This document shows positions 47,598 to 58,785 of a stretch of DNA of 64,000 bases, in pieces. The stretch comes from Paracandidimonas soli (lineage in GTDB: Bacteria; Pseudomonadota; Gammaproteobacteria; Burkholderiales; Burkholderiaceae_B): assembly GCF_004342005.1 (NCBI RefSeq), contig NZ_SMBX01000009.1:1-64000 (forward strand), in the 5' to 3' direction. A program made the position numbers and the translations under genes. Each line of letters begins with the position of its first letter. The first letter of the stretch is position 1. A model generated the notes under the pieces. That model worked only from the letters and a program-made list of their open reading frames with translations. It did no database searches and was not told where the DNA came from.

Positions 47598-47619
47598 GGC
47601 GGTCGATGCCCGCCCTTTT
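47593..47619. terminator. Bidirectional intrinsic terminator between lpdA and zapE
   Basis: AAAAGGGCGG (47593-47602) pairs with CCGCCCTTTT (47610-47619), giving a T run on either strand. It can end lpdA transcription on the minus strand. Confidence 0.85.
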
Positions 47620-47640
47620 GATGAAACCGCTGATTGCGCC

Positions 47641-47683
47641 GCAGGGCTGGCCGGCATTCGCGCATGCGGTCGGCCAGCCCTGC
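47641..47683 (-). terminator. Strong hairpin directly after lpdA
   Basis: GCAGGGCTGGCCG (47641-47653) and CGGCCAGCCCTGC (47671-47683) form a 13-bp perfect stem eleven bases beyond the lpdA stop. It lacks a T run itself and may protect the mRNA 3' end or act with the next terminator. Confidence 0.65.
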
Positions 47684-47693
47684 CGCGCGTTCA

Positions 47694-49121
<1,428 letters not shown>

Positions 49122-49266
49122 GTTCTGCTCTTGTATTCAGGAGAGTGATACGCGATGCAATGGCATCTGCGCACGGCGGGAAATTGGATGCGGATGGCAT
49201 CGCCCCGCCTGTGACGCGCAGCGCCCTCGAGGGGCGCCGCGCCACGAAAGACAGGAAGTCCGGCGA

Positions 49267-50466
49267 TCAGACTTCCAGCAGCAGGCGCTGCGGATCTTCC
49301 AGGGCTTCCTTCATGGCAACCAGGCCCAGGACGGCTTCGCGGCCGTCGATGATGCGGTGGTCGTAGGACAGTGCCAGATAGTTGATCGGACGGATCACGA
49401 TCTGGCCGTTTTCCACAACCGGGCGCTCCTTGGTGGCGTGAATGCCGAGGATGGCCGATTGCGGCGGGTTGATGATGGGGGTGGACAGCATCGAGCCGAA
49501 CACGCCGCCATTCGAGATGGAGAACGTGCCGCCGGTCAGCTCCTCCAGGCTCAGCTTGCCGTCGCGGGCGCGGGCGCCGAAGTCGGCAATTGCCTTCTCG
49601 ATGTCGGCGATGGACAGTTGGTCGGCATTGCGCAGGATGGGCACGACCAGACCGCGCGGGCTGCCGACGGCGATGCCGATGTCGAAGTAGCCGTGATAGA
49701 TGATGTCCTTGCCATCGACCGACGCATTGAGGACAGGGTATTTCTTCAGGGCGGCCACGGCAGCCTTGACGAAGAAAGAGGTGAAGCCCAGCTTGACGCC
49801 GTGCTCTTTCTCGAACTTGTCCTTGTAGGCGTTGCGCAGATCCATGACGGCCTTCATGTTGACTTCGTTGAAGGTCGTCAGGATGGCGTTTTCCTGTTGC
49901 GACTGCAGCAGGCGCTCGGCGACGCGGGCGCGCAGACGGCTCATGGGAACGCGCTGCTCGGGGCGGCCATCCAGCGACAGCGTAGGAGGAGCGACAGGCG
50001 CTGCCGCCTTGGCGGAAGCGGCGCCGGCCGACTGGGCGTCGGCCTTGGTGACGCGGCCGCCGCGGCCGGAACCTTCCACCGAAGCGGGATCAATGCCCTT
50101 CTCGGACAGGATCTTGCTGGCCGCGGGCGATGCCACTGCGGCGCCCTTGGCGGCAGGCGCTGCCGCAGGAGCGGCGGCTTCTTCCTTGGCGGGCGCGGCG
50201 GCGGGAGCTGCTGCCGCGGCCTTGCCTTCCGTATCGATGCGGGCCAGCACGTCACCCGAAGTCACGGTACTGCCGTCGCCCTTGACGATTTCCGCCAGGA
50301 CGCCCGATGCGGGAGCCGGAACTTCCAGCACGACCTTGTCGGTTTCGACTTCGATCAGGATTTCGTCGGCCTGCACGGCTTCGCCGGGCTGCTTCTTCCA
50401 GTTCAGCAGCGTGGCTTCCGAAACCGATTCGGACAGTTGGGGGACGAGAACATCAGTAATGGACAT
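49267..50466 (-). CDS. odhB: Dihydrolipoyllysine succinyltransferase (E2 of 2-oxoglutarate dehydrogenase)
   Basis: A 399-residue E2 core protein. The lipoyl domain (1-77) has the lipoylated Lys44 in [12 protein letters not shown]; an Ala-rich linker leads to the peripheral subunit-binding domain (about 105-140, [16 protein letters not shown]); the catalytic domain ends with [13 protein letters not shown] containing the His/Asp pair. It transfers succinyl groups to CoA. Also called sucB. It lies between odhA (32 bases upstream) and lpdA. Confidence 0.97.
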   Translation of the reverse strand: MSITDVLVPQLSESVSEATLLNWKKQPGEAVQADEILIEVETDKVVLEVPAPASGVLAEIVKGDGSTVTSGDVLARIDTEGKAAAAAPAAAPAKEEAAAPAAAPAAKGAAVASPAASKILSEKGIDPASVEGSGRGGRVTKADAQSAGAASAKAAAPVAPPTLSLDGRPEQRVPMSRLRARVAERLLQSQQENAILTTFNEVNMKAVMDLRNAYKDKFEKEHGVKLGFTSFFVKAAVAALKKYPVLNASVDGKDIIYHGYFDIGIAVGSPRGLVVPILRNADQLSIADIEKAIADFGARARDGKLSLEELTGGTFSISNGGVFGSMLSTPIINPPQSAILGIHATKERPVVENGQIVIRPINYLALSYDHRIIDGREAVLGLVAMKEALEDPQRLLLEV

Positions 50467-50498
50467 AATATCTTGATTCCGTTGAATGTTTTTCTAAA

Positions 50499-53375
50499 TT
50501 ACTTGGTCAGCGTGAAGCCTTTGTGCTTGGCAGAGAATGCCTGCTCGAGCAGTTGACGCTGCTGCTCCTGGTGCTTGGCCAGGTACCCTACAGCGGGCGA
50601 GGAAGATGCCGGACGGCCTGCGTAGCCCAGTTTCTGGCCTGCGGTCATGTTTTCGTACAGGTGATGCTGGATGTAGAACCACGGCCCCTGGTTCTGCGGC
50701 TCATCCTGTACCCAGACGACTTCCTTGGCATTACCGTACTTGCGCAGTTCGGTTTCGAACGCCTTGTGTGCGAACGGATACAGCTGCTCGACGCGGATGA
50801 TGGCCACGTCGTTGCGCTGCGCTTCCTTGCGAGCATTGACCAGATCGTAATACACCTTGCCGGAGCATGCCAGCACGCGGGTAACGCCGGCCGGATCGAT
50901 CGAGGCGTCGACTTCGCCGATGACAGGCTGGAACTGGCCCTCGGCCAGCTGGGACAGCGGCACGCCCGCATCCTTGTTGCGCAGCAACGACTTGGGCGTC
51001 ATGATGACCAGCGGCTTGCGGAACGGACGGATCATCTGGCGTCGCAGCAGGTGGAAGATCTGGGCGCCATTGGTAGGCTGCACAACCTGGATATTGTTGT
51101 CTGCGCACAGTTGCAGGAAGCGTTCGATGCGCGCCGACGAATGCTCGGGACCCTGGCCCTCATAACCGTGCGGCAGCATCATGGTCAGGCCGCAATAACG
51201 GCCCCACTTGGCTTCGCCGGACGCGATGAACTGGTCGATCACGACCTGGGCGCCGTTGACGAAGTCGCCGAACTGGGCTTCCCAGATGGTCAGTGTGTTG
51301 GGTTCGGCCGAAGCGTAGCCGTACTCGAAGCCAAGGACGGCCTCTTCGGACAGTACGGAATCGATGACCGTGAACGAACCCTGGTTGGGCGATACGTTCT
51401 GCAGCGGTATGTAGGTGCCGTCGTTCCAGCGCTCGCGCTTCTGGTCATGCAGGACGGCGTGGCGGTGCGTGAAGGTGCCGCGGCCCGAATCCTGGCCGGT
51501 AATGCGGATGGGATAGCCCGATGCCACCAGCGTGGCGAAAGCCAGGTGCTCGCCCATGCCCCAGTCCAGCGGCAGCTCGCCGCGCGCCATGGCGCGACGG
51601 TCGTTCAGCAGGCGATTGACCAGCGGGTGCACGGTGAAGCCTTCGGGAACCGTCGTCAGCTTCTCGCCGATGCGCGTCAGTTCGGTCAGGGGGACGGCCG
51701 TGTCGGCCTGGTCCGTCCACTTGGCATCCAGGAACGGCGTCCAGTCGGTGGCGTACTTGCTCTTGTGATCGGTGAGCACAGGCTCGATGGTCCGCTTGCC
51801 GTCTTCCATGACCAGACGGTAGTCCTTTACCATCTGCTCGGCCTCTTCTTCCGTCAGTACGTTCTGGGCGACCAGCTTGTCGGCGTAGAGCTTGCGCGTG
51901 CCTGGGTGCTTGCCGATGCTCTTGTACATCAGCGGCTGAGTCAGCGCGGGCGTGTCCTGCTCGTTGTGGCCCAGCTTGCGGAAGCAGACGATGTCGACGA
52001 CGACGTCGTGGCGGAACTTCTGGCGGTAGTCCAGCGCCAGTTGCGTGACGTAGACCACGGCCTCGGGATCGTCGCCGTTGACATGGAACACCGGCGCCTC
52101 GATCATCTTGACCACGTCGGTGCAATACAGCGTGGAACGCGTATCGCGCGGATCGGAGGTCGTGAAGCCGATCTGGTTGTTGATGACGATGTGCAGCGTG
52201 CCGCCGGTACCGTAGCCGCGCGTCTGCGCCAGGTTGAGGGTTTCCATGACCACGCCCTGGCCCGCGAATGCAGCGTCGCCATGCACCAGCACGGGCAGCA
52301 CTTGCGAGCCGTCCTCGTCGCCGCGGCGGTCCTGGCGCGCACGCGTGCTGCCTTCGACCACGGGGTTGACGATTTCGAGGTGGGACGGGTTGAATGCCAG
52401 CGACAGGTGCACGGGACCTCCGCGTGCGGAAAGATCGCTGGAGAAACCGTTGTGGTACTTCACGTCGCCATCGGTCAGGCCATCGGGGTGCTTGCCTTCG
52501 AATTCGGCGAACAGGTCGCCCGGCATCTTGCCCATGATGTTGACCAGCATGTTCAGGCGGCCGCGGTGGGCCATGCCGACGATGACTTCCTGCACGCCGC
52601 TCTCGCTGGCGTGGTTGACGACCTCGTCCATCGAGGCGATGAAGCTTTCGCCGCCTTCGAGCGAGAAGCGCTTCTGGCCGACATACTTGGTATGCAGGAA
52701 GCGTTCCAGACCTTCGGCTTCGGTCAGTTGCTGCAGGATGTTGCGCTTGCGCTGTGCCGGGAAGGCGGGAACGCCGCCGGCTTCGAGGCGCTCCTGGATC
52801 CAGCGCTTGGCAGCCGGATCGGAAATGTACATGAACTCCGCACCGATGGACTGGCAATAGGTATCGCGCAGCGCCTTGAGCATATCGCGCAAGGTCATGG
52901 TGTCGGCTTTGGTGAAATAGGTGTTCGTGGCCGAATAGACCTGATCCAGGTCGGCTTCGGTCAGGCCGTAGAAGGCGGGATCCAGTTCGGGGATCTGCGG
53001 ACGATCCTGGCGCTTGAGCGGATCGAGCTGGGCGACACGCGCTCCGAGAGAGCGGTAGGCGGCGATCAGGGACTGGACCGAGACCTGCTTGCTGGCGACC
53101 GTCAGGTCGGGAGCTGCGGCATGGACCAGGAACGCATTGGCCTTGGCGCGTTGCGCGAACGACTCGATGATGGGCGCATGCGCCTGGTCGCGGGTCTGTT
53201 CGTTGCCATCGGTTGCAGGGAGGTGCTGCAGTTGATCGAAGTAAGTGCGCCACTGGTCGGGAACCGATGCCGGATCCTCCAGATAGGATTCGTAGAGTTC
53301 TTCTACGTAGGGCGCGTTACTGCCGAAAAGATAGGAATTGGATAGACGTTCTTTGAATTCAGGTTCTGTGGACAT
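50499..53375 (-). CDS. odhA: 2-oxoglutarate dehydrogenase E1 component
   Basis: A 958-residue thiamine diphosphate-dependent E1 that decarboxylates 2-oxoglutarate in the TCA cycle; also called sucA. The N-terminal segment SNSYLFGSNAPYVEELYESY is the family start; GMAHRGRLNMLVNIMGK (about 270) and HVNGDDPEAVVYVTQLALDY (TPP/Mg site, about 420) are conserved, and the C-terminal transketolase-like domain includes EAQFGDFVNGAQVVIDQFI. Normal family length. First gene of the odhA-odhB-lpdA operon. Confidence 0.97.
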   Translation of the reverse strand: MSTEPEFKERLSNSYLFGSNAPYVEELYESYLEDPASVPDQWRTYFDQLQHLPATDGNEQTRDQAHAPIIESFAQRAKANAFLVHAAAPDLTVASKQVSVQSLIAAYRSLGARVAQLDPLKRQDRPQIPELDPAFYGLTEADLDQVYSATNTYFTKADTMTLRDMLKALRDTYCQSIGAEFMYISDPAAKRWIQERLEAGGVPAFPAQRKRNILQQLTEAEGLERFLHTKYVGQKRFSLEGGESFIASMDEVVNHASESGVQEVIVGMAHRGRLNMLVNIMGKMPGDLFAEFEGKHPDGLTDGDVKYHNGFSSDLSARGGPVHLSLAFNPSHLEIVNPVVEGSTRARQDRRGDEDGSQVLPVLVHGDAAFAGQGVVMETLNLAQTRGYGTGGTLHIVINNQIGFTTSDPRDTRSTLYCTDVVKMIEAPVFHVNGDDPEAVVYVTQLALDYRQKFRHDVVVDIVCFRKLGHNEQDTPALTQPLMYKSIGKHPGTRKLYADKLVAQNVLTEEEAEQMVKDYRLVMEDGKRTIEPVLTDHKSKYATDWTPFLDAKWTDQADTAVPLTELTRIGEKLTTVPEGFTVHPLVNRLLNDRRAMARGELPLDWGMGEHLAFATLVASGYPIRITGQDSGRGTFTHRHAVLHDQKRERWNDGTYIPLQNVSPNQGSFTVIDSVLSEEAVLGFEYGYASAEPNTLTIWEAQFGDFVNGAQVVIDQFIASGEAKWGRYCGLTMMLPHGYEGQGPEHSSARIERFLQLCADNNIQVVQPTNGAQIFHLLRRQMIRPFRKPLVIMTPKSLLRNKDAGVPLSQLAEGQFQPVIGEVDASIDPAGVTRVLACSGKVYYDLVNARKEAQRNDVAIIRVEQLYPFAHKAFETELRKYGNAKEVVWVQDEPQNQGPWFYIQHHLYENMTAGQKLGYAGRPASSSPAVGYLAKHQEQQRQLLEQAFSAKHKGFTLTK

Positions 53376-53778
53376 TTTTGGCGCTTCACCTATCCGGATG
53401 TCTCATCCGTTTACGATGCAGGGAAAAAACCTTCCGCGACACGGCCAGACCGGATAGCGGATAGCGGGGGCAGAAGGCAACGTGTACGACCGCCTCTAGA
53501 GCCGTATGCGGGCTAGTATAGCTCTGAAAAGTTTGCGATAGCTCAGGAAATGACCAAACGCTCAGGATTTTCCCCTGGCTGCGTTGGCATTAACAAACAC
53601 CTTTCCTTTTACCGCAACTTTTTGCGATGCAAAAAACTGCCCCCACGCTGCGCAGGCTGGCGCTCGCTTGCTGGCCCCCATAAGGGGGCGCTTTTTGTCC
53701 AGGGACGGCCCGGCGACAAAAAATTCGACCAAAGTCTAGGAAGTAGAATAAGATTTCCTCTTTTCACCAGCAGGATAC
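53376..53778. other. Divergent promoter region between odhA and maeB
   Basis: A 403-base gap without a gene. It contains a short palindrome CGGATG-TCT-CATCCG (53395-53409) 20 bases before odhA, which could be an operator or an mRNA-leader hairpin, and the repeat copy C at 53637-53723. A frame beginning MTKRSGFSPG at 53550 is shadow sequence running against the maeB reading frame. Confidence 0.7.
53637..53723. repeat. GC-rich intergenic repeat, copy C
   Basis: CTGCCCCCACGCTGCGC opening, then GCCCCCATAAGGGGGCGC, TTTTTGTCC and CGGCCCGGCGACAAAAA. The hairpin plus T run points towards maeB and ends 55 bases before its start codon, so it may insulate maeB from upstream transcription. Confidence 0.85.
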
Positions 53779-56076
53779 ATGCTCATGGACGCCAACGCAG
53801 ATCTCGCCAAGCTAGCACTGGACTATCACGCCTATCCTTCCCCAGGCAAGATTTCCGTCACTCCGACCAAGCCTCTGGCCAACCAGGACGATCTTTCGCT
53901 TGCCTACTCCCCCGGCGTGGCCTCGGCTTGCATGGCGATCCATGCGGAAGGCGACGATGCCGCTTCCAAATACACATCGCGCTCGAACCTGATCGGCGTC
54001 ATCACCAACGGCACGGCGGTGCTCGGCCTGGGCAATATCGGCCCGCTGGCTTCCAAGCCCGTCATGGAAGGCAAAGGCTGCCTGTTCAAGAAGTTTGCCG
54101 GCATCGACGTGTTCGACATCGAACTCGCCGAAAACGATCCCGACAAAATCGTCGAAATCGTGGCCGCCCTCGAGCCCACGCTGGGCGGTGTGAATCTGGA
54201 AGACATCAAGGCGCCCGAGTGCTTCTATATAGAGAAGAAACTGCGCGAGCGCATGAACATTCCCGTCTTCCACGACGATCAGCACGGCACCGCCATCATT
54301 TCCTCGGCCGCCATCCTCAATGGCCTGAAAGTCGTGGAAAAAGACATCGGCAAGGTCAAGCTGGTGTGCTCCGGCGCCGGGGCCGCCGCCATTGCCTGCC
54401 TGGACCTGCTGGTTCACCTGGGCGTGCGCCGCGAGAACATCTACGTCGTCGACTCCAAGGGCGTCATCTGGGAAGGCCGCACGGAAAACCTGGAGGCCAA
54501 CAAGGCCCGCTACGCGCAGAAAACCGACGCCCGCACCCTGGCCGACGTCTGCAAGGACGCCGACGTATTCCTGGGCTGCTCGACCGCCGGCGTGCTTACG
54601 GCCGACATGGTCAAGACCATGGCGCCCAAGCCACTGATCCTGGCCCTGGCCAACCCCGATCCCGAGATCCGTCCCGAAGTTGCCAAGGCCGCGCGCCCGG
54701 ACTGCATCATCGCCACCGGCCGTTCCGACTATCCCAACCAGGTCAACAACGTCCTGTGCTTCCCCTTCATTTTCCGTGGCGCGCTCGATTGCGGCGCGAC
54801 CCGCATCACCGAAGAGATGAAGCTGGCCTGCGTGCGCGCCATCGCTGACCTGGCCCAGGCGGAACAGAACGACATGGTGGCCACCGCCTACGCAGGCCAG
54901 GAGCTGACGTTCGGTCCGGAATACATTATTCCCAAGCCTTTCGACCCCCGACTGATCGTGCAGATCGCCCCCGCCGTGGCGGAAGCCGCCGTCGCCTCCG
55001 GCGTGGCCGCGCGCCCCATCGAGGACATCGAAGCCTACCGCCAGAAGCTGCTGGGCCTGGTGTACCATTCCGGCCAGTTGATGCGCCCCCTGTTCATGCA
55101 GGCCAAGAAGGCGCCCAAGCGCGTCATCTACGCCGACGGCGAAGATGAACGCGTCCTGCGCGCCGTGCAAACCGTCGTCGACGAGCGCATCGGCTTCCCC
55201 ATCCTGGTGGGCCGCCCCTCCGTCATCGAAATGCGCATCAAGAAGTTCGGCCTGCGCCTGCGCGACGGCGATAACATCGAGATCGTCAACCCCGAGGACG
55301 ACGATCGCTTCAACGACACCTGGAGCGCTTACTATAAGCTGCGCGGACGCGAAGGCGTGACGCCCGACATCGCCAAGGCCATGGTGCGCAAGCACAACTC
55401 GCTGATCGGCGTCATGCTGCTGCAGCGCGGTGACGCCGATGCCATGATCTGCGGCGTGGCCAGCAACTACGACAACCAGTTGCGCCACGTCGACGACGTC
55501 ATCGGCCTGAAGCCCGGTATCAATACCTATGCCGCCATGAACGTGCTGATGCTGCCGACGCAGACGCTGTTCATCTGCGATACGCACGTCAACGAAGACC
55601 CGACCGCGGAACAGATCGCCGAAATGACCATCCAGGCCGCGGAAGAAGTGGCGCGCTTCGGCGTTACGCCCAAGGTCGCCCTGCTGTCGCACTCGAACTT
55701 CGGCAGCCGCCCCACCGCCTCTTCCCGCAAGATGGCCAAGGCGCGCGAGATCCTGGCGCAGACCGCTCCCCATATTGAAGTGGATGGCGAAATGCACGCC
55801 GATTCGGCGCTGTCGGAAAACATCCGCATGAAGGCCTACCCCGACTCGACGCTGACCGGGCCCGCGAACCTGCTGATCACGCCCAACCTGGACGCTGGCA
55901 ACATCACCTACAACATGCTGAAGATGACAGGCAGCAACGGCGTCACCATGGGTCCCATCCTGCTGGGCGCAGCCCGTCCTGTGCATATCCTGACCACCAG
56001 CTCCACCGTGCGCCGCATCGTCAACATGACCGCCCTGGCTGTCGTGGATGCGCAGCAAGAAGCCGCTCAGGCCTGA
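53779..56076 (+). CDS. maeB: NADP-dependent malic enzyme with phosphotransacetylase-like domain
   Basis: A 765-residue MaeB-type enzyme decarboxylating malate to pyruvate. The malic enzyme part (about 1-430) has the Tyr/Lys region around [23 protein letters not shown] and the cofactor loop [15 protein letters not shown]. The C-terminal part (about 440-765) is a phosphate acetyl/butyryltransferase fold that is regulatory and lacks proven transferase activity in characterised homologues. The usual length for this fused class. An ATG two codons downstream (53785) is an equally possible start. Confidence 0.95.
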   Translation: MLMDANADLAKLALDYHAYPSPGKISVTPTKPLANQDDLSLAYSPGVASACMAIHAEGDDAASKYTSRSNLIGVITNGTAVLGLGNIGPLASKPVMEGKGCLFKKFAGIDVFDIELAENDPDKIVEIVAALEPTLGGVNLEDIKAPECFYIEKKLRERMNIPVFHDDQHGTAIISSAAILNGLKVVEKDIGKVKLVCSGAGAAAIACLDLLVHLGVRRENIYVVDSKGVIWEGRTENLEANKARYAQKTDARTLADVCKDADVFLGCSTAGVLTADMVKTMAPKPLILALANPDPEIRPEVAKAARPDCIIATGRSDYPNQVNNVLCFPFIFRGALDCGATRITEEMKLACVRAIADLAQAEQNDMVATAYAGQELTFGPEYIIPKPFDPRLIVQIAPAVAEAAVASGVAARPIEDIEAYRQKLLGLVYHSGQLMRPLFMQAKKAPKRVIYADGEDERVLRAVQTVVDERIGFPILVGRPSVIEMRIKKFGLRLRDGDNIEIVNPEDDDRFNDTWSAYYKLRGREGVTPDIAKAMVRKHNSLIGVMLLQRGDADAMICGVASNYDNQLRHVDDVIGLKPGINTYAAMNVLMLPTQTLFICDTHVNEDPTAEQIAEMTIQAAEEVARFGVTPKVALLSHSNFGSRPTASSRKMAKAREILAQTAPHIEVDGEMHADSALSENIRMKAYPDSTLTGPANLLITPNLDAGNITYNMLKMTGSNGVTMGPILLGAARPVHILTTSSTVRRIVNMTALAVVDAQQEAAQA

Positions 56077-56123
56077 TCGCGACAAGGAGCGATTCACGCT
56101 GAGACACCTGGCGTGAACGCCAT

Positions 56124-56160
56124 AGGGCAGCCTTTCGAGGCTGCCCTTTCTCTTTCTCTT
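56124..56160 (+). terminator. Intrinsic terminator after maeB
   Basis: AGGGCAGCCT (56124-56133) pairs with AGGCTGCCCT (56138-56147) closed by a TTCG tetraloop, followed by a T/C-rich tail ending in TTTT. Confidence 0.93.
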
Positions 56161-56266
56161 TTACCTGCTTCATTTCCCGATCGGCAAGACGGCGGGCGGG
56201 CCAGCCCCGCAGAGGCGCTGCCTTGTCGCCCGCCCTGAAATACCTTAATGACCAGCAGGGATAGTG

Positions 56267-56285
56267 TTATTACTAGAAATAATAA
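56267..56285. promoter_or_regulatory. AT-rich inverted repeat before the thiosulfate cassette
   Basis: TTATTA-N7-TAATAA, a 19-base inverted repeat in a strikingly AT-rich patch (about 56240-56335) that must contain the promoter of the rhodanese gene. Size fits a LysR-type (for example CysB-like) or other dimeric regulator site; this is inference. Confidence 0.4.
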
Positions 56286-56357
56286 AAACCTTAAAAATCA
56301 ATCGGATATGGCATATTTAACTCTACAATCGTCCTCATGCCTTTTTCGGATGCTCCC

Positions 56358-57293
56358 ATGAAACTCCCCGCACTGTTTTCCATATTTCTTGGCACCATGC
56401 TCTTCGGCGCCCCGGCCGGTGCGCAACCCACGCTGAGCCCGGGCGAGCTGGAGGCGCTGCTTGGGCAGCCCGAAGTCCGCGTGATCGACATCCGGCCGCC
56501 CGCCGACTTTGCCAAGGGCCATCTGCCCGGCGCGCTGTCCACCCCCTATGCTTCATGGCGCGGCCCGGCGCACAGTCCCGGCACGCTGCCTCCACTGGAC
56601 ACCCTGACGCAAGCCATCCGCCAACTGGGCGTCGATGCGCATACGCACAATGTCATTGTGTACGCGGGCGCCGACACCAGCGACTTCGGCTCGGCCGCGC
56701 GCGTCTACTGGACGATGAAATACCTGGGGCTGGAAAACCTTTCCATCCTGAACGGCGGGATCAAGGCATGGCAAAGCGCCGGCCTGCCGCTGACGCAGGA
56801 GAAAGCCGCGGTTGCGGCCAGCAGCTACACCCCCGTCCTGAACCAGGCGATCATCGCCAGCCAGTCCGATGTTCTCAACCAGATCGGCAACCCACAGGCG
56901 CGTCTGGTCGATGCGCGCCCGGACAGTTTCTTCCAGGGCCAGACCAAGGCGCCGACGGCCGCCGTGCCGGGCACCATCCGCGGCTCTGTCAACATCGCGC
57001 ACAGCCAGTGGTTCAAACCCGGCTCCAACGAAATCATGCCTGCCGAAGAAGCCCGCCGGATCGCAGCACAGAACTTCCCTCAGTTGGTGGATGACACCAT
57101 CACATTCTGCAATACCGGCCACTGGGCGGCCACCGACTGGTTCGCCCTGTCCGAACTGGCTGGACTGCCGAACATCCGCATGTATCCCGAGTCCATGGCC
57201 GACTGGACAAATTCCGCGCAAGCCTTGCCCATGAGCAATGAACCCGGCCGCGCGCAACAGATCGCCGGCAAGCTCAAGGCATTGTTCAACTGA
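56358..57293 (+). CDS. Periplasmic tandem-rhodanese sulfurtransferase
   Basis: A 311-residue protein with signal peptide (MKLPALFSIFLGTML, cleaved near GAPAGAQ, residues 18-23) and two rhodanese domains (about 25-145 and 155-300). The second has the active-site loop TFCNTGHWAATDWF with Cys251. In the first, the catalytic position reads VYAGADTSDFG with no cysteine, as in two-domain rhodaneses where the first copy is structural. It probably moves sulfane sulfur from thiosulfate in the periplasm. ATG at 56337 is an alternative start; 56358 gives the better signal peptide. The importer gene follows at 57400. Confidence 0.9.
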   Translation: MKLPALFSIFLGTMLFGAPAGAQPTLSPGELEALLGQPEVRVIDIRPPADFAKGHLPGALSTPYASWRGPAHSPGTLPPLDTLTQAIRQLGVDAHTHNVIVYAGADTSDFGSAARVYWTMKYLGLENLSILNGGIKAWQSAGLPLTQEKAAVAASSYTPVLNQAIIASQSDVLNQIGNPQARLVDARPDSFFQGQTKAPTAAVPGTIRGSVNIAHSQWFKPGSNEIMPAEEARRIAAQNFPQLVDDTITFCNTGHWAATDWFALSELAGLPNIRMYPESMADWTNSAQALPMSNEPGRAQQIAGKLKALFN

Positions 57294-57399
57294 ACCTGCC
57301 GCACGACGTCCCGCCTGCCGGGCATCGTGCGGTCGATCCCTTGCTGATCGTCACCCGAATCCTAATCCGAATCACCCTTATCCTGCGAGCTTAATCCCC

Positions 57400-58533
57400 A
57401 TGCTTCGCCTTCCCCTGACTCTGCTCATCACAGCCAGCTTCCTTGCGCTGGCATGGTTCGTCTCCCTGCGCCAGTCCCTGCTGTTCCTGATCGGCATAGG
57501 CATGGGCGGGATCCTGGCCGGCGCGCGCTTCGGCTTCACCACCGGCTGGCGCCGACTGATCGAACAGCGCGACACCTCCGGCGTCATGGCGCAGATCGTG
57601 CTGCTGGCCGTCGCCGCCGTCATTTCCATTCCCCTGCTGGCCTATTTCCCCAACGATCTTATGGCCGCCCTGGGACCACCCAGCGTCAGCCTGCTGGTCG
57701 GCGCCTTCGTCTTCGGGATAGCCATGCAAGTCGCTGACGGCTGCGGCTCCGGCACACTCTACAAGGCCGGCCTGGGCATTCCGCTGAACATGGCCATCCT
57801 GCCCATGTTCGCGCTGGGCAGCTTCCTGGGATCCGCCCATCTGAGCCATTGGCTGTCCCTGGGAGCCATCCAGCCTGTGGGCATGGTCGACTCCCTGGGC
57901 GCCCTGCCTGCCGTCCTGCTGACGTTCGCCGGACTGGCCATCGCGGGCTTGCTCGCCTATGGCTGGAGCAAAAGAAAGACTCCCGACGCTGCTGCGGCGG
58001 CACCTTCGCCCCAGGCACGGAAAAACGCAGCCGCCCCCCGCTGGTTCAACCGCAGGCTGGCGATCGCGGGCATCGGCCTGGCGCTGCTGGCCGTGCTGAA
58101 CCTGGTGGTGGCCGGACAGCCCTGGGGCGTGGTCTACGGCTTCGGCCTGTGGGGCGCCAAGCTGGCGACGGCCGCCGGCCTGTTCGATCCCACGACCAAT
58201 GCCTTCTGGAGCCAGCCGGGCAACCTGCACGCATTGGAACAGACAGTATTCCTGGACGTCACCACCATCACCAATATCGGCATCATGGCCGGGGCGCTGT
58301 GGATCGCCGCGCGCAAGGCGCCGGGCGCATCCCGGATGACGGGACAGCAATGGCTCATCGGCATCATCGCCGGCTTCCTGCTGGGCTACAGCTCGCGCCT
58401 GGCCTTCGGCTGCAATGTGGGCGCCATGGTCAGCGGCATTTCCACCGGCAGCCTGCATGGCTGGATCTGGGTCGTCATGGCCTTTGCCGGTTCACTGATC
58501 GGTGTGCGCCTGCGCCGCCGCTACGGTTTCTGA
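57400..58533 (+). CDS. YeeE/YedE-family thiosulfate/sulfur-compound importer
   Basis: A 377-residue membrane protein with about ten transmembrane segments. The two family Cys motifs are present: VADGCGSGTLYKAGLG (about residue 115) and AFGCNVGAMVSGISTGSLHG (about 340), matching the thiol relay of TsuA-type thiosulfate channels. A cytoplasmic loop rich in Ala/Pro/Lys separates the halves near residues 190-210. It starts 106 bases after the rhodanese and is followed 13 bases later by a small membrane protein gene, together a probable thiosulfate uptake cassette. Confidence 0.92.
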   Translation: MLRLPLTLLITASFLALAWFVSLRQSLLFLIGIGMGGILAGARFGFTTGWRRLIEQRDTSGVMAQIVLLAVAAVISIPLLAYFPNDLMAALGPPSVSLLVGAFVFGIAMQVADGCGSGTLYKAGLGIPLNMAILPMFALGSFLGSAHLSHWLSLGAIQPVGMVDSLGALPAVLLTFAGLAIAGLLAYGWSKRKTPDAAAAAPSPQARKNAAAPRWFNRRLAIAGIGLALLAVLNLVVAGQPWGVVYGFGLWGAKLATAAGLFDPTTNAFWSQPGNLHALEQTVFLDVTTITNIGIMAGALWIAARKAPGASRMTGQQWLIGIIAGFLLGYSSRLAFGCNVGAMVSGISTGSLHGWIWVVMAFAGSLIGVRLRRRYGF

Positions 58534-58546
58534 CAGGAGCGCCAGC

Positions 58547-58711
58547 ATGAAACAACGCACTATCTCCCTGCTGCTCTTCTGGGCCGTGCTCCTGGGTTTC
58601 TTTGCCTGGGACTGGTCGCACTCCGAACCGGTCAACCTACGCCTCGAGGCCGACATCATTGCGCTGGGCTCGGGCAAGGCTCCGACCGGCGGACACTGCT
58701 CGGCATTCTGA
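58547..58711 (+). CDS. Small membrane-anchored protein with C-terminal cysteine arm
   Basis: A 54-residue protein too short for most gene callers. AGGAG lies seven bases before its ATG. One hydrophobic segment (residues 6-22, ISLLLFWAVLLGFFAWD) is followed by about 30 polar residues ending GSGKAPTGGHCSAF, with a single cysteine at position 51, four from the end. The basic start (MKQR) predicts an N-in topology and a periplasmic tail. A Gly-Gly-x-Cys flexible end recalls the GGCGG swinging arm of SoxY. I know no named family, and the carrier function is a hypothesis from position and this motif. Confidence 0.72.
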   Translation: MKQRTISLLLFWAVLLGFFAWDWSHSEPVNLRLEADIIALGSGKAPTGGHCSAF

Positions 58712-58785
58712 CGACGGGTCGCAGGCCCCAGCGCCTCGCGGCCTTGCAAACCGCCCGGATTCGCACAGATGCCCCGTGTCCGTGC

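Noticed and set aside
50523-53345. 940-residue plus-strand frame opposite odhA
   Set aside because: Shadow frame; odhA on the other strand has all E1 motifs at full family length.
53812-56097. 761-residue minus-strand frame opposite maeB
   Set aside because: Shadow frame of a GC-rich gene; the malic enzyme on plus is unambiguous.
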